A stretch of DNA of 64,000 nucleotides. Source: Erwinia sp. S63. GTDB lineage: Bacteria > Pseudomonadota > Gammaproteobacteria > Enterobacterales > Enterobacteriaceae. The position numbers and the translations under genes are program-made. The notes below the pieces were generated by a model that was not told the origin of the DNA, did no database searches, and saw only the letters and a list, made by a program, of their open reading frames with translations. The stretch lies in NCBI RefSeq assembly GCF_016625195.1, contig NZ_JACVUP010000003.1, positions 277,300 through 341,299 on the forward strand. Reading direction: 5' to 3'. Positions 36,355-44,979 of this stretch are shown here, one piece after another (position 1 is the first letter of the stretch; every line of letters starts with the position of its first letter).

Positions 36355-38010
36355 ATGAAAAAACCAACTTTTACTGCGCAGGGTGATGCCTCCGCAGACA
36401 TTGTGATTGTGGGCTCAGGTGTGGTCGGTGGATTGATGGCGAACGAACTCGTCAGTCAGGGCTACTCGGTGCTGGTACTGGAAGCAGGTTTACGTATTGA
36501 CCGCGCGCAAGCGGTCGAAAACTGGCGCAATATGCCGTTCGCCAATCGCGCAGGTTCGGATTTCCAGGGGCTGTATCCGCAGTCAAAATTCGCCCCGGCA
36601 CCGCTCTACTTTCCGCCAAATAACTACGTCAATGTGACCGGCCCTAACGCCTCCAGCTTCCAACAGGGTTATCTGCGCACGGTCGGTGGTACCACCTGGC
36701 ACTGGGCGGCATCGTGCTGGCGTCATCATCCAAGCGATTTCGTGATGGAATCGAAATACGGCGTAGGACGTGACTGGCCGATCAGCTACGACGAATTGGA
36801 ACCATGGTATTGCCGTGCCGAAAATGAAATTGGCGTGGCGGGGCCAAACGATCCGCATATGCAGTCGCCGGTTGAACGCAGCCAGCCGTACCCGATGGAT
36901 ATGGTGCCGTTTGCTCACGGTGATAACTACTTCGCCAGCGTGGTAAATCCCCACGGTTACAACCTGGTGCCGATCCCGCAAGGGCGCAGCACGCGTCCAT
37001 GGGAAGGGCGTCCAACCTGCTGCGGCAACAACAACTGCCAACCGATCTGCCCGATTGGCGCGATGTACAATGGCATCCACCACATTGAACGCGCCGAGCG
37101 TAATGGCGCAGTGGTGCTGGCCGAAGCGGTGGTTTACAAAATAGATACCGACGGCAACAACCGCATCACCGCTGTGCACTGGAAAGATGCATCTGGCGCT
37201 TCGCACAAAGCCAGCGGTAAGGCCTTCGCACTGGCTTGTAACGGTATCGAAACCCCACGTTTGCTGCTGCTGGCGGCCAACGGCGGCAACCCGAACGGCA
37301 TTGCCAACGGTTCCGATATGGTCGGTCGAAACATGATGGACCACTCCGGTTTCCACTGTTCGTTCCTTACCGAAGAACCGGTATGGCTGGGACGCGGACC
37401 GGCGCAGAGCAGCTGTATGGTCGGCTATCGCGATGGCGATTTCCGTCGTGATTACTCGGCTAACAAAATGATTCTGAATAACATCTCGCGCGTAGTGGCA
37501 GCCACCCAACAAGCCTTGAAGAAAGGTCTGGTCGGCAAAGCGCTGGATGAGGAGATTCGCTATCGCTCGGTGCACAGCGTTGATATCTCCATCAGTCTCG
37601 AACCGCTGCCGGATCCGGAAAACCGTCTCACTCTGAGTAAAACCCGCAAAGATCCGCACGGTCTGGCGTGTCCGGATATCTATTACGACGTCGGGGATTA
37701 CGTGCGTAAGGGCGCGGAAGTGTCGCATGAACAGCTGGAGAAAATCGGCAAGCTGTTTAACGGCAAAGAGTTCGCCATCAGCAAAGGCCTGAACGCGAAC
37801 AACCACATCATGGGTGGCGTGATCATGGGCAAAAGCGGCAAAGACGCGGTCGTGGATGGCAACTGCCGTGCCTTTGATCATGAAAACCTGTGGCTGCCGG
37901 GCGGTGGCGCGATCCCTTCCGCCAGCGTGGTTAACAGTACGCTGACCATGGCCGCGCTCGGTCTGAAAGCAGCACACGACATCAGCCTGCGCATGAAGGA
38001 GTTCGCATGA
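36355..38010 (+). CDS. FAD-dependent GMC dehydrogenase, catalytic subunit
   Basis: Catalytic flavoprotein of 551 residues that oxidises a sugar or sugar acid in the periplasm (gluconate 2-, 2-ketogluconate, sorbitol or glucose dehydrogenase family). FAD-binding IVIVGSGVVGG is at residues ~16-26. Cysteines 222, 223, 228 and 232 (CCGNNNCQPICPIG) match the 3Fe-4S site described for bacterial FAD-glucose dehydrogenase. The GMC active-site histidine is in ANNHIMGG and the C-terminal NSTLTMAALGLKAAH closes the fold. There is no signal peptide, consistent with Tat co-export with the small subunit. Overlaps the cytochrome gene by 4 bp. Confidence 0.92.
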   Translation: MKKPTFTAQGDASADIVIVGSGVVGGLMANELVSQGYSVLVLEAGLRIDRAQAVENWRNMPFANRAGSDFQGLYPQSKFAPAPLYFPPNNYVNVTGPNASSFQQGYLRTVGGTTWHWAASCWRHHPSDFVMESKYGVGRDWPISYDELEPWYCRAENEIGVAGPNDPHMQSPVERSQPYPMDMVPFAHGDNYFASVVNPHGYNLVPIPQGRSTRPWEGRPTCCGNNNCQPICPIGAMYNGIHHIERAERNGAVVLAEAVVYKIDTDGNNRITAVHWKDASGASHKASGKAFALACNGIETPRLLLLAANGGNPNGIANGSDMVGRNMMDHSGFHCSFLTEEPVWLGRGPAQSSCMVGYRDGDFRRDYSANKMILNNISRVVAATQQALKKGLVGKALDEEIRYRSVHSVDISISLEPLPDPENRLTLSKTRKDPHGLACPDIYYDVGDYVRKGAEVSHEQLEKIGKLFNGKEFAISKGLNANNHIMGGVIMGKSGKDAVVDGNCRAFDHENLWLPGGGAIPSASVVNSTLTMAALGLKAAHDISLRMKEFA

Positions 38011-39404
38011 AGACGCTTCTTGCAGGTAGCCTGTTCGCGCTGATGGCCTTTGGCGCGCAGGCGGAAACGCTGGACGTGAATCTGCTGCGCCAGGGAGAAC
38101 AGGTGGCCACTGCGTCTGACTGCCAGGCGTGCCACACCGCGCCGGGCAGCAAAACCGCTTACAGCGGCGGCTACGGCATTGCGTCACCGATGGGCACCAT
38201 TTACGCCACCAACATCACGCCGGACAGCAGCGGCATCGGCAACTATAGCGAAGCGCAGTTCTCTGAGGCAGTACGTCACGGCGTACGTGCGGACGGGGCG
38301 CAGCTTTATCCCGCGATGCCCTACACCTCCTACAGCATGATGACCGATGAAGATCTGCACGCGCTCTATTACTACATGATGCATGGCGTGAAAGCGCAGG
38401 CGCAGCACAACCCGCAGACCGATCTGCCGTTCCCGTTTAATCTGCGCTTCAGCATGCGCTTCTGGAACATGATGTTCGCCAACGACAAGATGTGGCAGAA
38501 CAACGGTAGCAAAAGCGCGGAGTGGAATCGCGGTAACTATCTGGTCAACGGCCTGGCGCACTGTAATACCTGTCACACCCCGCGCGGATTTATGATGCAG
38601 GAGCAGCAGGAACGTCCTCTGGCTGGCGGACCGCTGGGCAGCTGGTATGCGCCAAACATCACTTCGGATGAGGTGAGTGGTATTGGCGGCTGGAGCGATG
38701 ACGAGCTGGTGCAGTATCTGAAAACCGGACGCGCACCAGGCAAAAACCAGGCGGCGGGCGGTATGGCGGAAGCGGTTGAGCACAGCCTGCAGTATCTGCC
38801 GGACAGTGATTTGCATGCCATCGCCACTTACCTGAAAGGCACCGCGCCGATTCGCGATGAAGGTGACACTATCCCAGCCTTTAGCTACGGCGCGCCTTAT
38901 GTTGTGGAAAATAGCGTGCGTGGGCGCAATCCAAACAACGCCAATCACTCGCTGGATAACGGCGCGGCGCTGTTCAGCGGCAACTGCGCCAGCTGTCACC
39001 AGCCGGATGGTGCGGGCAGTGCTAATCAGGCTTATCCATCGCTGTTCCACAACACGGCAACCGGGCTGCGTAATCCGAACAACCTGATCTCTGCCATTTT
39101 GTTTGGTGTGCAGCGCGACACCGCCGATCATCAGGTGCTGATGCCGGGCTTCAGTTCGCCGTCCTATGTCGACAAACTGAATGACCAGCAGGTCGCCGAT
39201 ATCAGTAACTTCGTGTTAGCGCATTACGGCAATGCCGCGGTTACCGTGACGGCGGGTGATGTGGCGTGGGTGAGAAAGGGCGGTCATCCACCGCTGCTGG
39301 CGCGTCTGCAATCCATGATGCTGCCGGGTATGATTGGTGGGATCATTGTGTTGCTGGTGGTGATTGTCGTGTGGCGCGTCATGCGCCGTAAGCGCGTAGA
39401 CTGA
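38007..39404 (+). CDS. Triheme cytochrome c subunit of sugar dehydrogenase
   Basis: Membrane-anchored cytochrome c of 465 residues that passes electrons from the flavoprotein to ubiquinone. The signal peptide MKTLLAGSLFALMAFGAQA is followed by three heme sites: CQACH at residues 39-43, CNTCH near 190 and CASCH near 328. A single C-terminal membrane helix (MLPGMIGGIIVLLVVIVVW) precedes a basic tail. This is the usual architecture of the gluconate/alcohol dehydrogenase cytochrome subunit. Confidence 0.94.
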   Translation: MKTLLAGSLFALMAFGAQAETLDVNLLRQGEQVATASDCQACHTAPGSKTAYSGGYGIASPMGTIYATNITPDSSGIGNYSEAQFSEAVRHGVRADGAQLYPAMPYTSYSMMTDEDLHALYYYMMHGVKAQAQHNPQTDLPFPFNLRFSMRFWNMMFANDKMWQNNGSKSAEWNRGNYLVNGLAHCNTCHTPRGFMMQEQQERPLAGGPLGSWYAPNITSDEVSGIGGWSDDELVQYLKTGRAPGKNQAAGGMAEAVEHSLQYLPDSDLHAIATYLKGTAPIRDEGDTIPAFSYGAPYVVENSVRGRNPNNANHSLDNGAALFSGNCASCHQPDGAGSANQAYPSLFHNTATGLRNPNNLISAILFGVQRDTADHQVLMPGFSSPSYVDKLNDQQVADISNFVLAHYGNAAVTVTAGDVAWVRKGGHPPLLARLQSMMLPGMIGGIIVLLVVIVVWRVMRRKRVD

Positions 39405-39411
39405 TTTCAGA

Positions 39412-39433
39412 TGCGCATGAATGCGCACTCTAC
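39412..39433. repeat. Second palindromic element with CTAC flank
   Basis: TGCGCAT-GA-ATGCGCA (39412-39427) followed by CTCTAC has the same plan as the element at 31482: 7-bp arms, 2-nt loop, then a CTAC flank, with different arm sequence. It lies 8 bp after the cytochrome gene. It is a possible dispersed palindromic repeat. Confidence 0.5.
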
Positions 39434-39452
39434 AAACTGCACTAACCTCCGC

Positions 39453-39476
39453 AAGGTCGCCTCTTCTGGCGACCTT
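39453..39476 (+). terminator. Hairpin ending the dehydrogenase operon
   Basis: AAGGTCGCC (39453-39461) pairs with GGCGACCTT (39468-39476) around TCTTCT. Only a short T-containing tail follows, so termination efficiency is uncertain. From here to 39731 there is no gene; the segment should hold the promoter of the transporter. Confidence 0.6.
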
Positions 39477-39731
39477 GTTGCATAGCATGTTACGGCATCA
39501 GGTTACACGCGCTATTTTAGTCACCAGTCCTAATGAATCATCCCGCTTAAAATTCCTGTGGCTCCGCTTAGTCGCTCCATAACCCGTAAAATGTGCCCCT
39601 TCGATCACGCCGTAAGTAACACAGTTTCTTAACATTCATCCAAGTGATTAGGATCGCAATAATTATTACCAAACTCTCTTTAATAAGAAGCCATAGAGCT
39701 TACGCATGGTTGCGCAAAGAGAGAGGGCGTT

Positions 39732-41042
39732 ATGCACGAGAAAATCCCCGGAACACGTTGGTACCGCGTTATTGCCCCGATTTTAATTACCTGCATCATC
39801 TCGTTTATGGATCGCGTAAACATCAGCTTTGCGCTACCGGGCGGCATGGATCAGGACCTGGCGATCACCAGCCAAATGGCCGGTATGGTCAGCGGCATCT
39901 TCTTTATTGGTTACCTGTTCTTACAGGTGCCGGGCGGACGTATCGCGGTGAACGGCAGCGGTAAACGCTTTATCGCCTGGTCACTGATCGCGTGGATGGT
40001 GGTGTCAATTGTCACCGGCTTTGTCACCAACCACTATCAACTGCTGGCGCTGCGCTTTGTGCTGGGTATCTCCGAAGGCGGTATGCTGCCAGTGGTGCTC
40101 ACTATGGTCAGCAACTGGTTCCCGGAAAAAGAACTCGGACGCGCCAACGCCTTCGTGATGATGTTCGCGCCGTTGGGTGGCATGTTTACCGCGCCGATCT
40201 CGGGTTACATCATCAACGTACTCGACTGGCGCTGGCTGTTTATTATCGAAGGTTTACTGTCTGCGGCGGTGCTGCTGGTGTGGTGGCTGGTGATCGCCGA
40301 TCGGCCGGAAGAGGCGCGCTGGCTGCCCACGCGTGAAAAAGAGTACCTGTTACGCGAACTGGCGCGCGATCGTGCGGTGCATCGCAATGCGGCACCGATC
40401 AGCAAGGCACCACTGAAAGCGGTATTCCGCAATTCTGGGTTGATGAAGCTGGTGGCGCTGAACTTCTTCTACCAGACCGGCGATTACGGTTACACGCTGT
40501 GGCTACCGAGCATCCTGAAAAATCTCACCGGCACGAATATGGCGGGAGTCGGCTTGTTAGCGGCGATCCCGTTTGTTGCCACTATTCTGGGGATATATGC
40601 GATTTCGTGGCTCAGCGACCGCACAGGAAAACGCCGTTTGTGGGTGATGGTTTCCCTGTTCTGCTTCGCCGCTGCGCTGCTGGCATCGGTGGTGCTGCAC
40701 AGCAATATCGTCGCGTCTTACATTGCGCTGGTGGTGTGTGGTTTCTTCCTGAAAGCGGCAACCAGCCCGTTCTGGTCGATCCCCGGCCGTATCGCCTCGC
40801 CAGAAGTGGCGGGTGGTGCGCGTGGCGTGATTAACGGGCTTGGCAATCTCGGTGGATTCTGCGGGCCATATCTGGTCGGCATCATGACGATGCTGTACGG
40901 GCAGAATGTCGCCGTGTGCTGGCTGGCGGGTTCGCTGGTGGTGGCAGGGATTATTACGGCACTGCTGCCGCGTAACTGCGATATTAACCCATCGGCCCCA
41001 CGTGGAGCAGGGACGGATGAGCGGTTGATGAGTGTGAAATAG
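39732..41042 (+). CDS. MFS transporter, anion:cation symporter (ACS) family
   Basis: Inner-membrane symporter of 436 residues with 12 predicted helices. ACS features: MDRVNISFALPGGMDQDLAI in helix 1 and the loop after it, RFVLGISEGGMLPVVLTMVSNWFPEKELGRANAFV. Family members carry sugar acids and aromatic acids (gluconate, 2-ketogluconate, galactonate, 4-hydroxyphenylacetate). The gene upstream makes keto-sugar acids in the periplasm, so uptake of the product is a reasonable guess. GAGAGGG precedes the ATG. Confidence 0.88.
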   Translation: MHEKIPGTRWYRVIAPILITCIISFMDRVNISFALPGGMDQDLAITSQMAGMVSGIFFIGYLFLQVPGGRIAVNGSGKRFIAWSLIAWMVVSIVTGFVTNHYQLLALRFVLGISEGGMLPVVLTMVSNWFPEKELGRANAFVMMFAPLGGMFTAPISGYIINVLDWRWLFIIEGLLSAAVLLVWWLVIADRPEEARWLPTREKEYLLRELARDRAVHRNAAPISKAPLKAVFRNSGLMKLVALNFFYQTGDYGYTLWLPSILKNLTGTNMAGVGLLAAIPFVATILGIYAISWLSDRTGKRRLWVMVSLFCFAAALLASVVLHSNIVASYIALVVCGFFLKAATSPFWSIPGRIASPEVAGGARGVINGLGNLGGFCGPYLVGIMTMLYGQNVAVCWLAGSLVVAGIITALLPRNCDINPSAPRGAGTDERLMSVK

Positions 41043-41047
41043 AGGGG

Positions 41048-41066
41048 GCGCTGCCACTGGCAGCGC
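41048..41066 (+). terminator. Hairpin after ACS transporter
   Basis: GCGCTGCC (41048-41055) pairs with GGCAGCGC (41059-41066) around ACT, 6 bp after the stop codon. There is no T run, so it is a weak or factor-dependent terminator. Confidence 0.5.
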
Positions 41067-41368
41067 AGCTCTGACTGTATGAGTCAACAATTTAGAGTGG
41101 CACGTAAAGATCATTAACCATGGCGTGCCAACTTCATTGCATTCAAATTTATCGAAGGTTTTCTCCCCTCTAACCCCTAATTAATTGAATAAATAAATCC
41201 CAATCGGCTTATCTCATCGCTGATGCGTAAGTATTACGATAAGAACTCGCAAGCGAAATGAAATAACCCTGCGCAGTATGATATGAAAGGTGTATGATTT
41301 TTTTGAGACTTAAGTCCAATGTAAATCAGAAAAAGCCTAATTAATTGCAACATTGCGTGGGTATTCGC
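41067..41368. other. 302-bp AT-rich upstream region with 12-bp repeats
   Basis: No gene. CCTAATTAATTG occurs exactly twice, at 41176-41187 and 41336-41347, 160 bp apart; the second lies 21 bp ahead of the regulator start. Low GC and long poly-A/T stretches suggest acquired DNA or a silenced promoter (H-NS-type), which is inference. Confidence 0.45.
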
Positions 41369-41929
41369 ATGCCACTTACTAACGCCAGGGTACTTAATCT
41401 GGGAACGACTTCGCTCGTGCTGTATTCAGATTGCCAATATACCGTAGCGGGTATTTCAGCCATGATGCGTGAGAGATTTCCACAGCAACAAACCGACAGT
41501 ACTATCATTATCGTCAATGCTTGCTCGATGTCTTTAGAGGCAAGAATGAATGATGTTTTTGTCTTACGAAAAAGATACGGCGAGCGCGCATTTATTTTCG
41601 TGCTGACGCAGGATAAGGAAAATTACGAGGTCTATTCCCGTATTCATTTTGTTTCGCTGAGATCCTCAGCCAATGCGCTGCTGTGCTATATCATGAGTGC
41701 GGTGCTATTACATGAAAATAGAGCAGTAAGGTTGTCGCTGCAAAGTATGCAAATCATTTACATGAAATCACTGGGCGTTGAGATTGCAGATATTGCAGCA
41801 CTGATGAACAGAAGTTACTCAACGATAAAAAACAATTTTTCATATTGCAAAAGGCGCTTGCATATCAGGAGTTCATTCTCTGAGCGAGCGCTGATCTATA
41901 TTGCGAAAGGCATTGTCTGTAAACAATAA
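41369..41929 (+). CDS. Small regulator with LuxR/RcsA-like C-terminal HTH
   Basis: Protein of 186 residues. The C-terminal ~60 residues (LSLQSMQIIYMKSLGVEIADIAALMNRSYSTIKNNF, then a basic helix) form a LuxR/GerE-type helix-turn-helix of the RcsA/fimbrial-regulator kind. The N-terminal ~115 residues (SLVLYSDCQYTVAGISAMMRE, IIIVNACSM) look like a receiver-like alpha/beta fold without a clear phosphorylatable aspartate. ATG 41369 was chosen over an in-frame TTG at 41345. A 39-residue membrane peptide follows 11 bp later. Regulon unknown. Confidence 0.75.
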   Translation: MPLTNARVLNLGTTSLVLYSDCQYTVAGISAMMRERFPQQQTDSTIIIVNACSMSLEARMNDVFVLRKRYGERAFIFVLTQDKENYEVYSRIHFVSLRSSANALLCYIMSAVLLHENRAVRLSLQSMQIIYMKSLGVEIADIAALMNRSYSTIKNNFSYCKRRLHIRSSFSERALIYIAKGIVCKQ

Positions 41930-41940
41930 TAAGGCTGGTC

Positions 41941-42060
41941 ATGTCACAACTGGTTTTGGTTTTTATATTATCCATCGTGTTGGCATTTTCAATTTACGCC
42001 ATCGTTCGTGGTAAAAAGAAAAAGCGCTTTTACAGCAGAAGAATTTCAAGTCGCCGTTAG
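41941..42060 (+). CDS. 39-residue single-pass membrane peptide
   Basis: Unannotated-size gene. Residues 3-24 (QLVLVFILSIVLAFSIYAIV) form one membrane helix, followed by a strongly basic tail (RGKKKKRFYSRRISSRR) that should stay in the cytoplasm. It starts 11 bp after the LuxR-tail regulator stop with an AAGG site about 6 bp upstream, so the two are probably cotranscribed. It could be a small regulator of a membrane kinase or a tether, but there is no family match. Confidence 0.6.
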   Translation: MSQLVLVFILSIVLAFSIYAIVRGKKKKRFYSRRISSRR

Positions 42061-42154
42061 GTTAAAAAGTTAAATTTCAAAAGCCCAGCCGCCGCAGACG
42101 GGTTGCTGGGTAACTCACTATACATAAGCGGCAGGGTGGAAAATTACAGGCACA

Positions 42155-42829
42155 TCAGGTCGAAAGTAGGGCGCGCTTAAACGAGAAAATATGAGCGCGG
42201 GCCGCCTCAGCCGCTCGTTGCTTATCACCGGATTCCAGCGCCTCAATAATCTCATCATGCTCCGCAATCACTTCATCCATGTGAACCACATTGGAGAGCG
42301 TTGTCGCCCAGAAACGCTGTGCCTGCGCATGGATCACGCTAAGAATATCCGACAACCGACTGTTTCCGGCGATATCGGCCAGCACCTGATGAAATTCGCG
42401 ATCCAGCAACATCATTTCTTCGCGACTACGTGATTCGCTCGCTTTGGCAATTTGCGAGTTAAGTACACGTAGCTGCTGAAGATGTGAATCAATGACTTTC
42501 TGGCTGGCTAGCTCGACACACAGGGTTTCATTGACCAGTCGCACCTCAATTAACTCCAGTGCATCATCAATCGACAAGGGCGCCACCATCACGCCTTTGC
42601 GCGGGATGATCTGCAATAGCCCTTCAGTAGCCAACCGATGAATCGCCTGATTGATCGGCGTGCGACCCATGGCCAAATCATCCATTACCTGAGCGGTATT
42701 TAAATACTCACCCGGCTTGTAGCGCAGGGTGATGAGCTTGTGCCGGAACGCCAGATAAGCCTGTTCATTCAAAGAAAGACTCTTTTCCCGGCTGGCTGGG
42801 TTCACATTTTCAGTAACTGACTCACTCAT
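42155..42829 (-). CDS. GntR-family (FCD) transcriptional regulator
   Basis: Regulator of 224 residues. N-terminal winged helix (LITLRYKPGEYLNTAQVMDDLAMGRTPINQAIHRLATEGL) and an FCD helical effector domain with the metal-site pattern (DREFHQVLADIAGN, then AEHDEIIEALESGD, ARAHIFSF). ATG 42829 has AGGAA 7 bp upstream; an in-frame ATG at 42916 overlaps the divergent promoter. Likely regulator of the DUF2848/amidase operon, whose start lies 115 bp away. Confidence 0.91.
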   Translation of the reverse strand: MSESVTENVNPASREKSLSLNEQAYLAFRHKLITLRYKPGEYLNTAQVMDDLAMGRTPINQAIHRLATEGLLQIIPRKGVMVAPLSIDDALELIEVRLVNETLCVELASQKVIDSHLQQLRVLNSQIAKASESRSREEMMLLDREFHQVLADIAGNSRLSDILSVIHAQAQRFWATTLSNVVHMDEVIAEHDEIIEALESGDKQRAAEAARAHIFSFKRALLST

Positions 42830-42943
42830 CACGACGTTCCTTTTTCTGCCTATGAGACATATTACACAAAAATTTGGCATGAAAATCGCTAGTTTGAAAA
42901 CACAGTGAAATTTCACAGTGATTTTTCAAATGGAGATCATCAC

Positions 42944-43624
42944 ATGCACCTTCAGTTCACAACAGGCGATGAAGCCGCCCCCACGCTCAATGTCGAGGTT
43001 TCCCATTTCATTATCGCGGGTTGGGCCGGACGCGATGCGGACGCGGTGTTGCACCATATCAGGGAGCTGGAAGCGTTGGGCGTGCCCGCTCCCGGTGCAG
43101 TGCCGCTGTTTTACCGAGTCGCAACCAATCAATTGAGTCAGCAGCCACTGCTGGAGGTGGTGGGCAATGAAACCTCTGGTGAAGCAGAACCCTTCGTGTT
43201 CTTCCATCGCGGCGAATGGTGGGTATCGCTGACTTCTGATCACACCGACCGTTATCTGGAAACTTTCAGCGTTGCTCTCTCCAAACAGGCCTGTATCAAA
43301 CCGGTTGCCAGCAAAGCCTGGCGCATGAGCGAGGTGGTTGAACATTGGGATGTGCTGGAACTGACCTCGTGGATCAAAGAGCAGGGCGAATGGGTGGTTT
43401 ATCAGCAGGGCTCGCTGGCCTCATTACTCACACCGCAAGATCTACTGGCCCGCTATCTGAACGGCAACACCGCACAAGAAGGATTGGCGATGTCCTGCGG
43501 CACGCTGGGTGCGATTGGCGGTATTCGTCCTTCCAGCGAATTTCGCATGGCGCTGCACGATCCGCGATTGAACCGCACGCTGGAACACGCTTACTGCACT
43601 GGCGCGTTGCCAGTGGTCGCTTGA
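42944..43624 (+). CDS. DUF2848 family protein
   Basis: Protein of 226 residues. The C-terminal motif GLAMSCGTLGAIGGIRPSSEFRMALHDPRL resembles the fumarylacetoacetase-like/DUF2848 fold, and the family is usually found beside amidases in catabolic clusters. A hydrolase or isomerase step in breakdown of an amide is possible; function not established. ATG 42944 has GGAG about 9 bp upstream; an in-frame ATG at 42905 lies inside the divergent control region. First of four tightly packed genes. Confidence 0.8.
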   Translation: MHLQFTTGDEAAPTLNVEVSHFIIAGWAGRDADAVLHHIRELEALGVPAPGAVPLFYRVATNQLSQQPLLEVVGNETSGEAEPFVFFHRGEWWVSLTSDHTDRYLETFSVALSKQACIKPVASKAWRMSEVVEHWDVLELTSWIKEQGEWVVYQQGSLASLLTPQDLLARYLNGNTAQEGLAMSCGTLGAIGGIRPSSEFRMALHDPRLNRTLEHAYCTGALPVVA

Positions 43625-43635
43625 GGAGCATGCTC

Positions 43636-44979
43636 ATGACCACACTCTGGGAAGTTAGTCAGCAGCTTCAGGCAGGAAAGGCGTCTCCTGAAGTTTTCAC
43701 TGAATCGGCATTGCACGCGGCACAGGATCCGGCAAAGGAAGGGAAACTGGTTTTCACCCAACGCTATGGCGCACAGGCCACGCAGCAGGCCATCGCGGCA
43801 GGCGAGCGCTGGAAAACCCAACAGTCTCGAAGTGCCATTGATGGATTACCCGTCAGCATCAAAGACCTGTTTGATGTTCAAGGCGAGCCAACCACCGCGG
43901 GTTCACATTTGCTGTTAAATGCAAAACCGGCGGCAGCGAATGCCAGCGTGGTCGATCGCTTACATCAAGCAGGAGCGGCGATTGTGGGTAAAACCAATAT
44001 GACGGAGTTCGCCTTTTCCGGGCTGGGCATCAATCCGCATTATGGCACCCCGGCCAACCCGTGGCAGTGCGCAGAAAAACGCATTCCAGGTGGTTCTTCC
44101 TCGGGTGCAGCTGTTGCCGTCGTGGATGGTATGTGCCTTGGTGCCATTGGTACTGACACCGGTGGATCGGTGCGCATTCCAGCCGCGCTGTGCGGCTTGA
44201 CCGGCTTTAAACCCACCGCGAATCGTATCAATCAGGCCGGTACGTTACCGCTCTCTGCCTCACTCGACAGTATCGGCGTGATTGCCCATGACGTGCGCAG
44301 TTGCTGGCTGCTGGACAGCGTCATCGCGGAACAGCCGCTTGAACTCCAGCAGGTTGAGTTGCGCAATGCTCGTTTCGCCATCCCGCAAACCCGCGTGCTG
44401 GATGGACTCGACGAAGACGTTGCGCAGGCCTGGAAAAATGCTATTGAGGCACTGGAACAGGCCGGTGCCACATTGGTTGCACTGCCGCTTGAAGAGTTGG
44501 ATGAGTTGAACAGCATGAATGCGCGTGGCGGCATTACCGCATACGAGGCATGGCAGTGGCATCAACAAACCGCACTGGCGCAACCCGAAGCTTACGATCC
44601 TCAAGTGTTGGTGCGTGTGCAACGCGGCAGTTTGCTGTCGGAGCAAGATGCCAATGAACTTCATCAACAGAGGAAAGCGTGGCAGCTGCGCGTCAATAGC
44701 GTACTGGCAGACTTTGACGCCTTACTGATGCCCACCGTTCCACGTATCGCGCCGACCATCGCTTCACTGGAAGATGCGCAGCAGTACATGGAGGTCAACG
44801 CTCTGATGCTGCGTAACACCAGCGTAATCAACATGCTGGACGGCTGTGCGCTCTCTTTACCCTGCCATCAAACCGGTTGTGCACCGGTTGGCCTAAGCCT
44901 TGCTTCTGTTCATGGTGATGACGCCCGCTTAATCAGCTGGTCGCTCGCCGTGGAAACTGCCCTCAACTGGAGATCCTGA
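43636..44979 (+). CDS. Amidase (amidase signature family)
   Basis: Amide hydrolase of 447 residues with the complete Ser-cisSer-Lys triad: K76 in LPVSIKDLFD, S154 in PGGSSSGAAVAV and S178 in GTDTGGSVRIPAALCG. ATG 43636 (MTTLWEVSQQL) is preferred because GAGGAG at 43623-43628 is 7 bp upstream; ATG 43630 would be only 1 bp away. A long open frame extends further upstream in the DUF2848 region but is not coding in this frame. Substrate unknown; context suggests a small organic amide or carbamoyl compound. Confidence 0.92.
   Translation: MTTLWEVSQQLQAGKASPEVFTESALHAAQDPAKEGKLVFTQRYGAQATQQAIAAGERWKTQQSRSAIDGLPVSIKDLFDVQGEPTTAGSHLLLNAKPAAANASVVDRLHQAGAAIVGKTNMTEFAFSGLGINPHYGTPANPWQCAEKRIPGGSSSGAAVAVVDGMCLGAIGTDTGGSVRIPAALCGLTGFKPTANRINQAGTLPLSASLDSIGVIAHDVRSCWLLDSVIAEQPLELQQVELRNARFAIPQTRVLDGLDEDVAQAWKNAIEALEQAGATLVALPLEELDELNSMNARGGITAYEAWQWHQQTALAQPEAYDPQVLVRVQRGSLLSEQDANELHQQRKAWQLRVNSVLADFDALLMPTVPRIAPTIASLEDAQQYMEVNALMLRNTSVINMLDGCALSLPCHQTGCAPVGLSLASVHGDDARLISWSLAVETALNWRS

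Noticed and set aside
43345..43635. Long N-terminal extension of the amidase
   Set aside because: It overlaps DUF2848 in another frame; the ribosome site at 43623 and the family N-terminus place the start at 43636.
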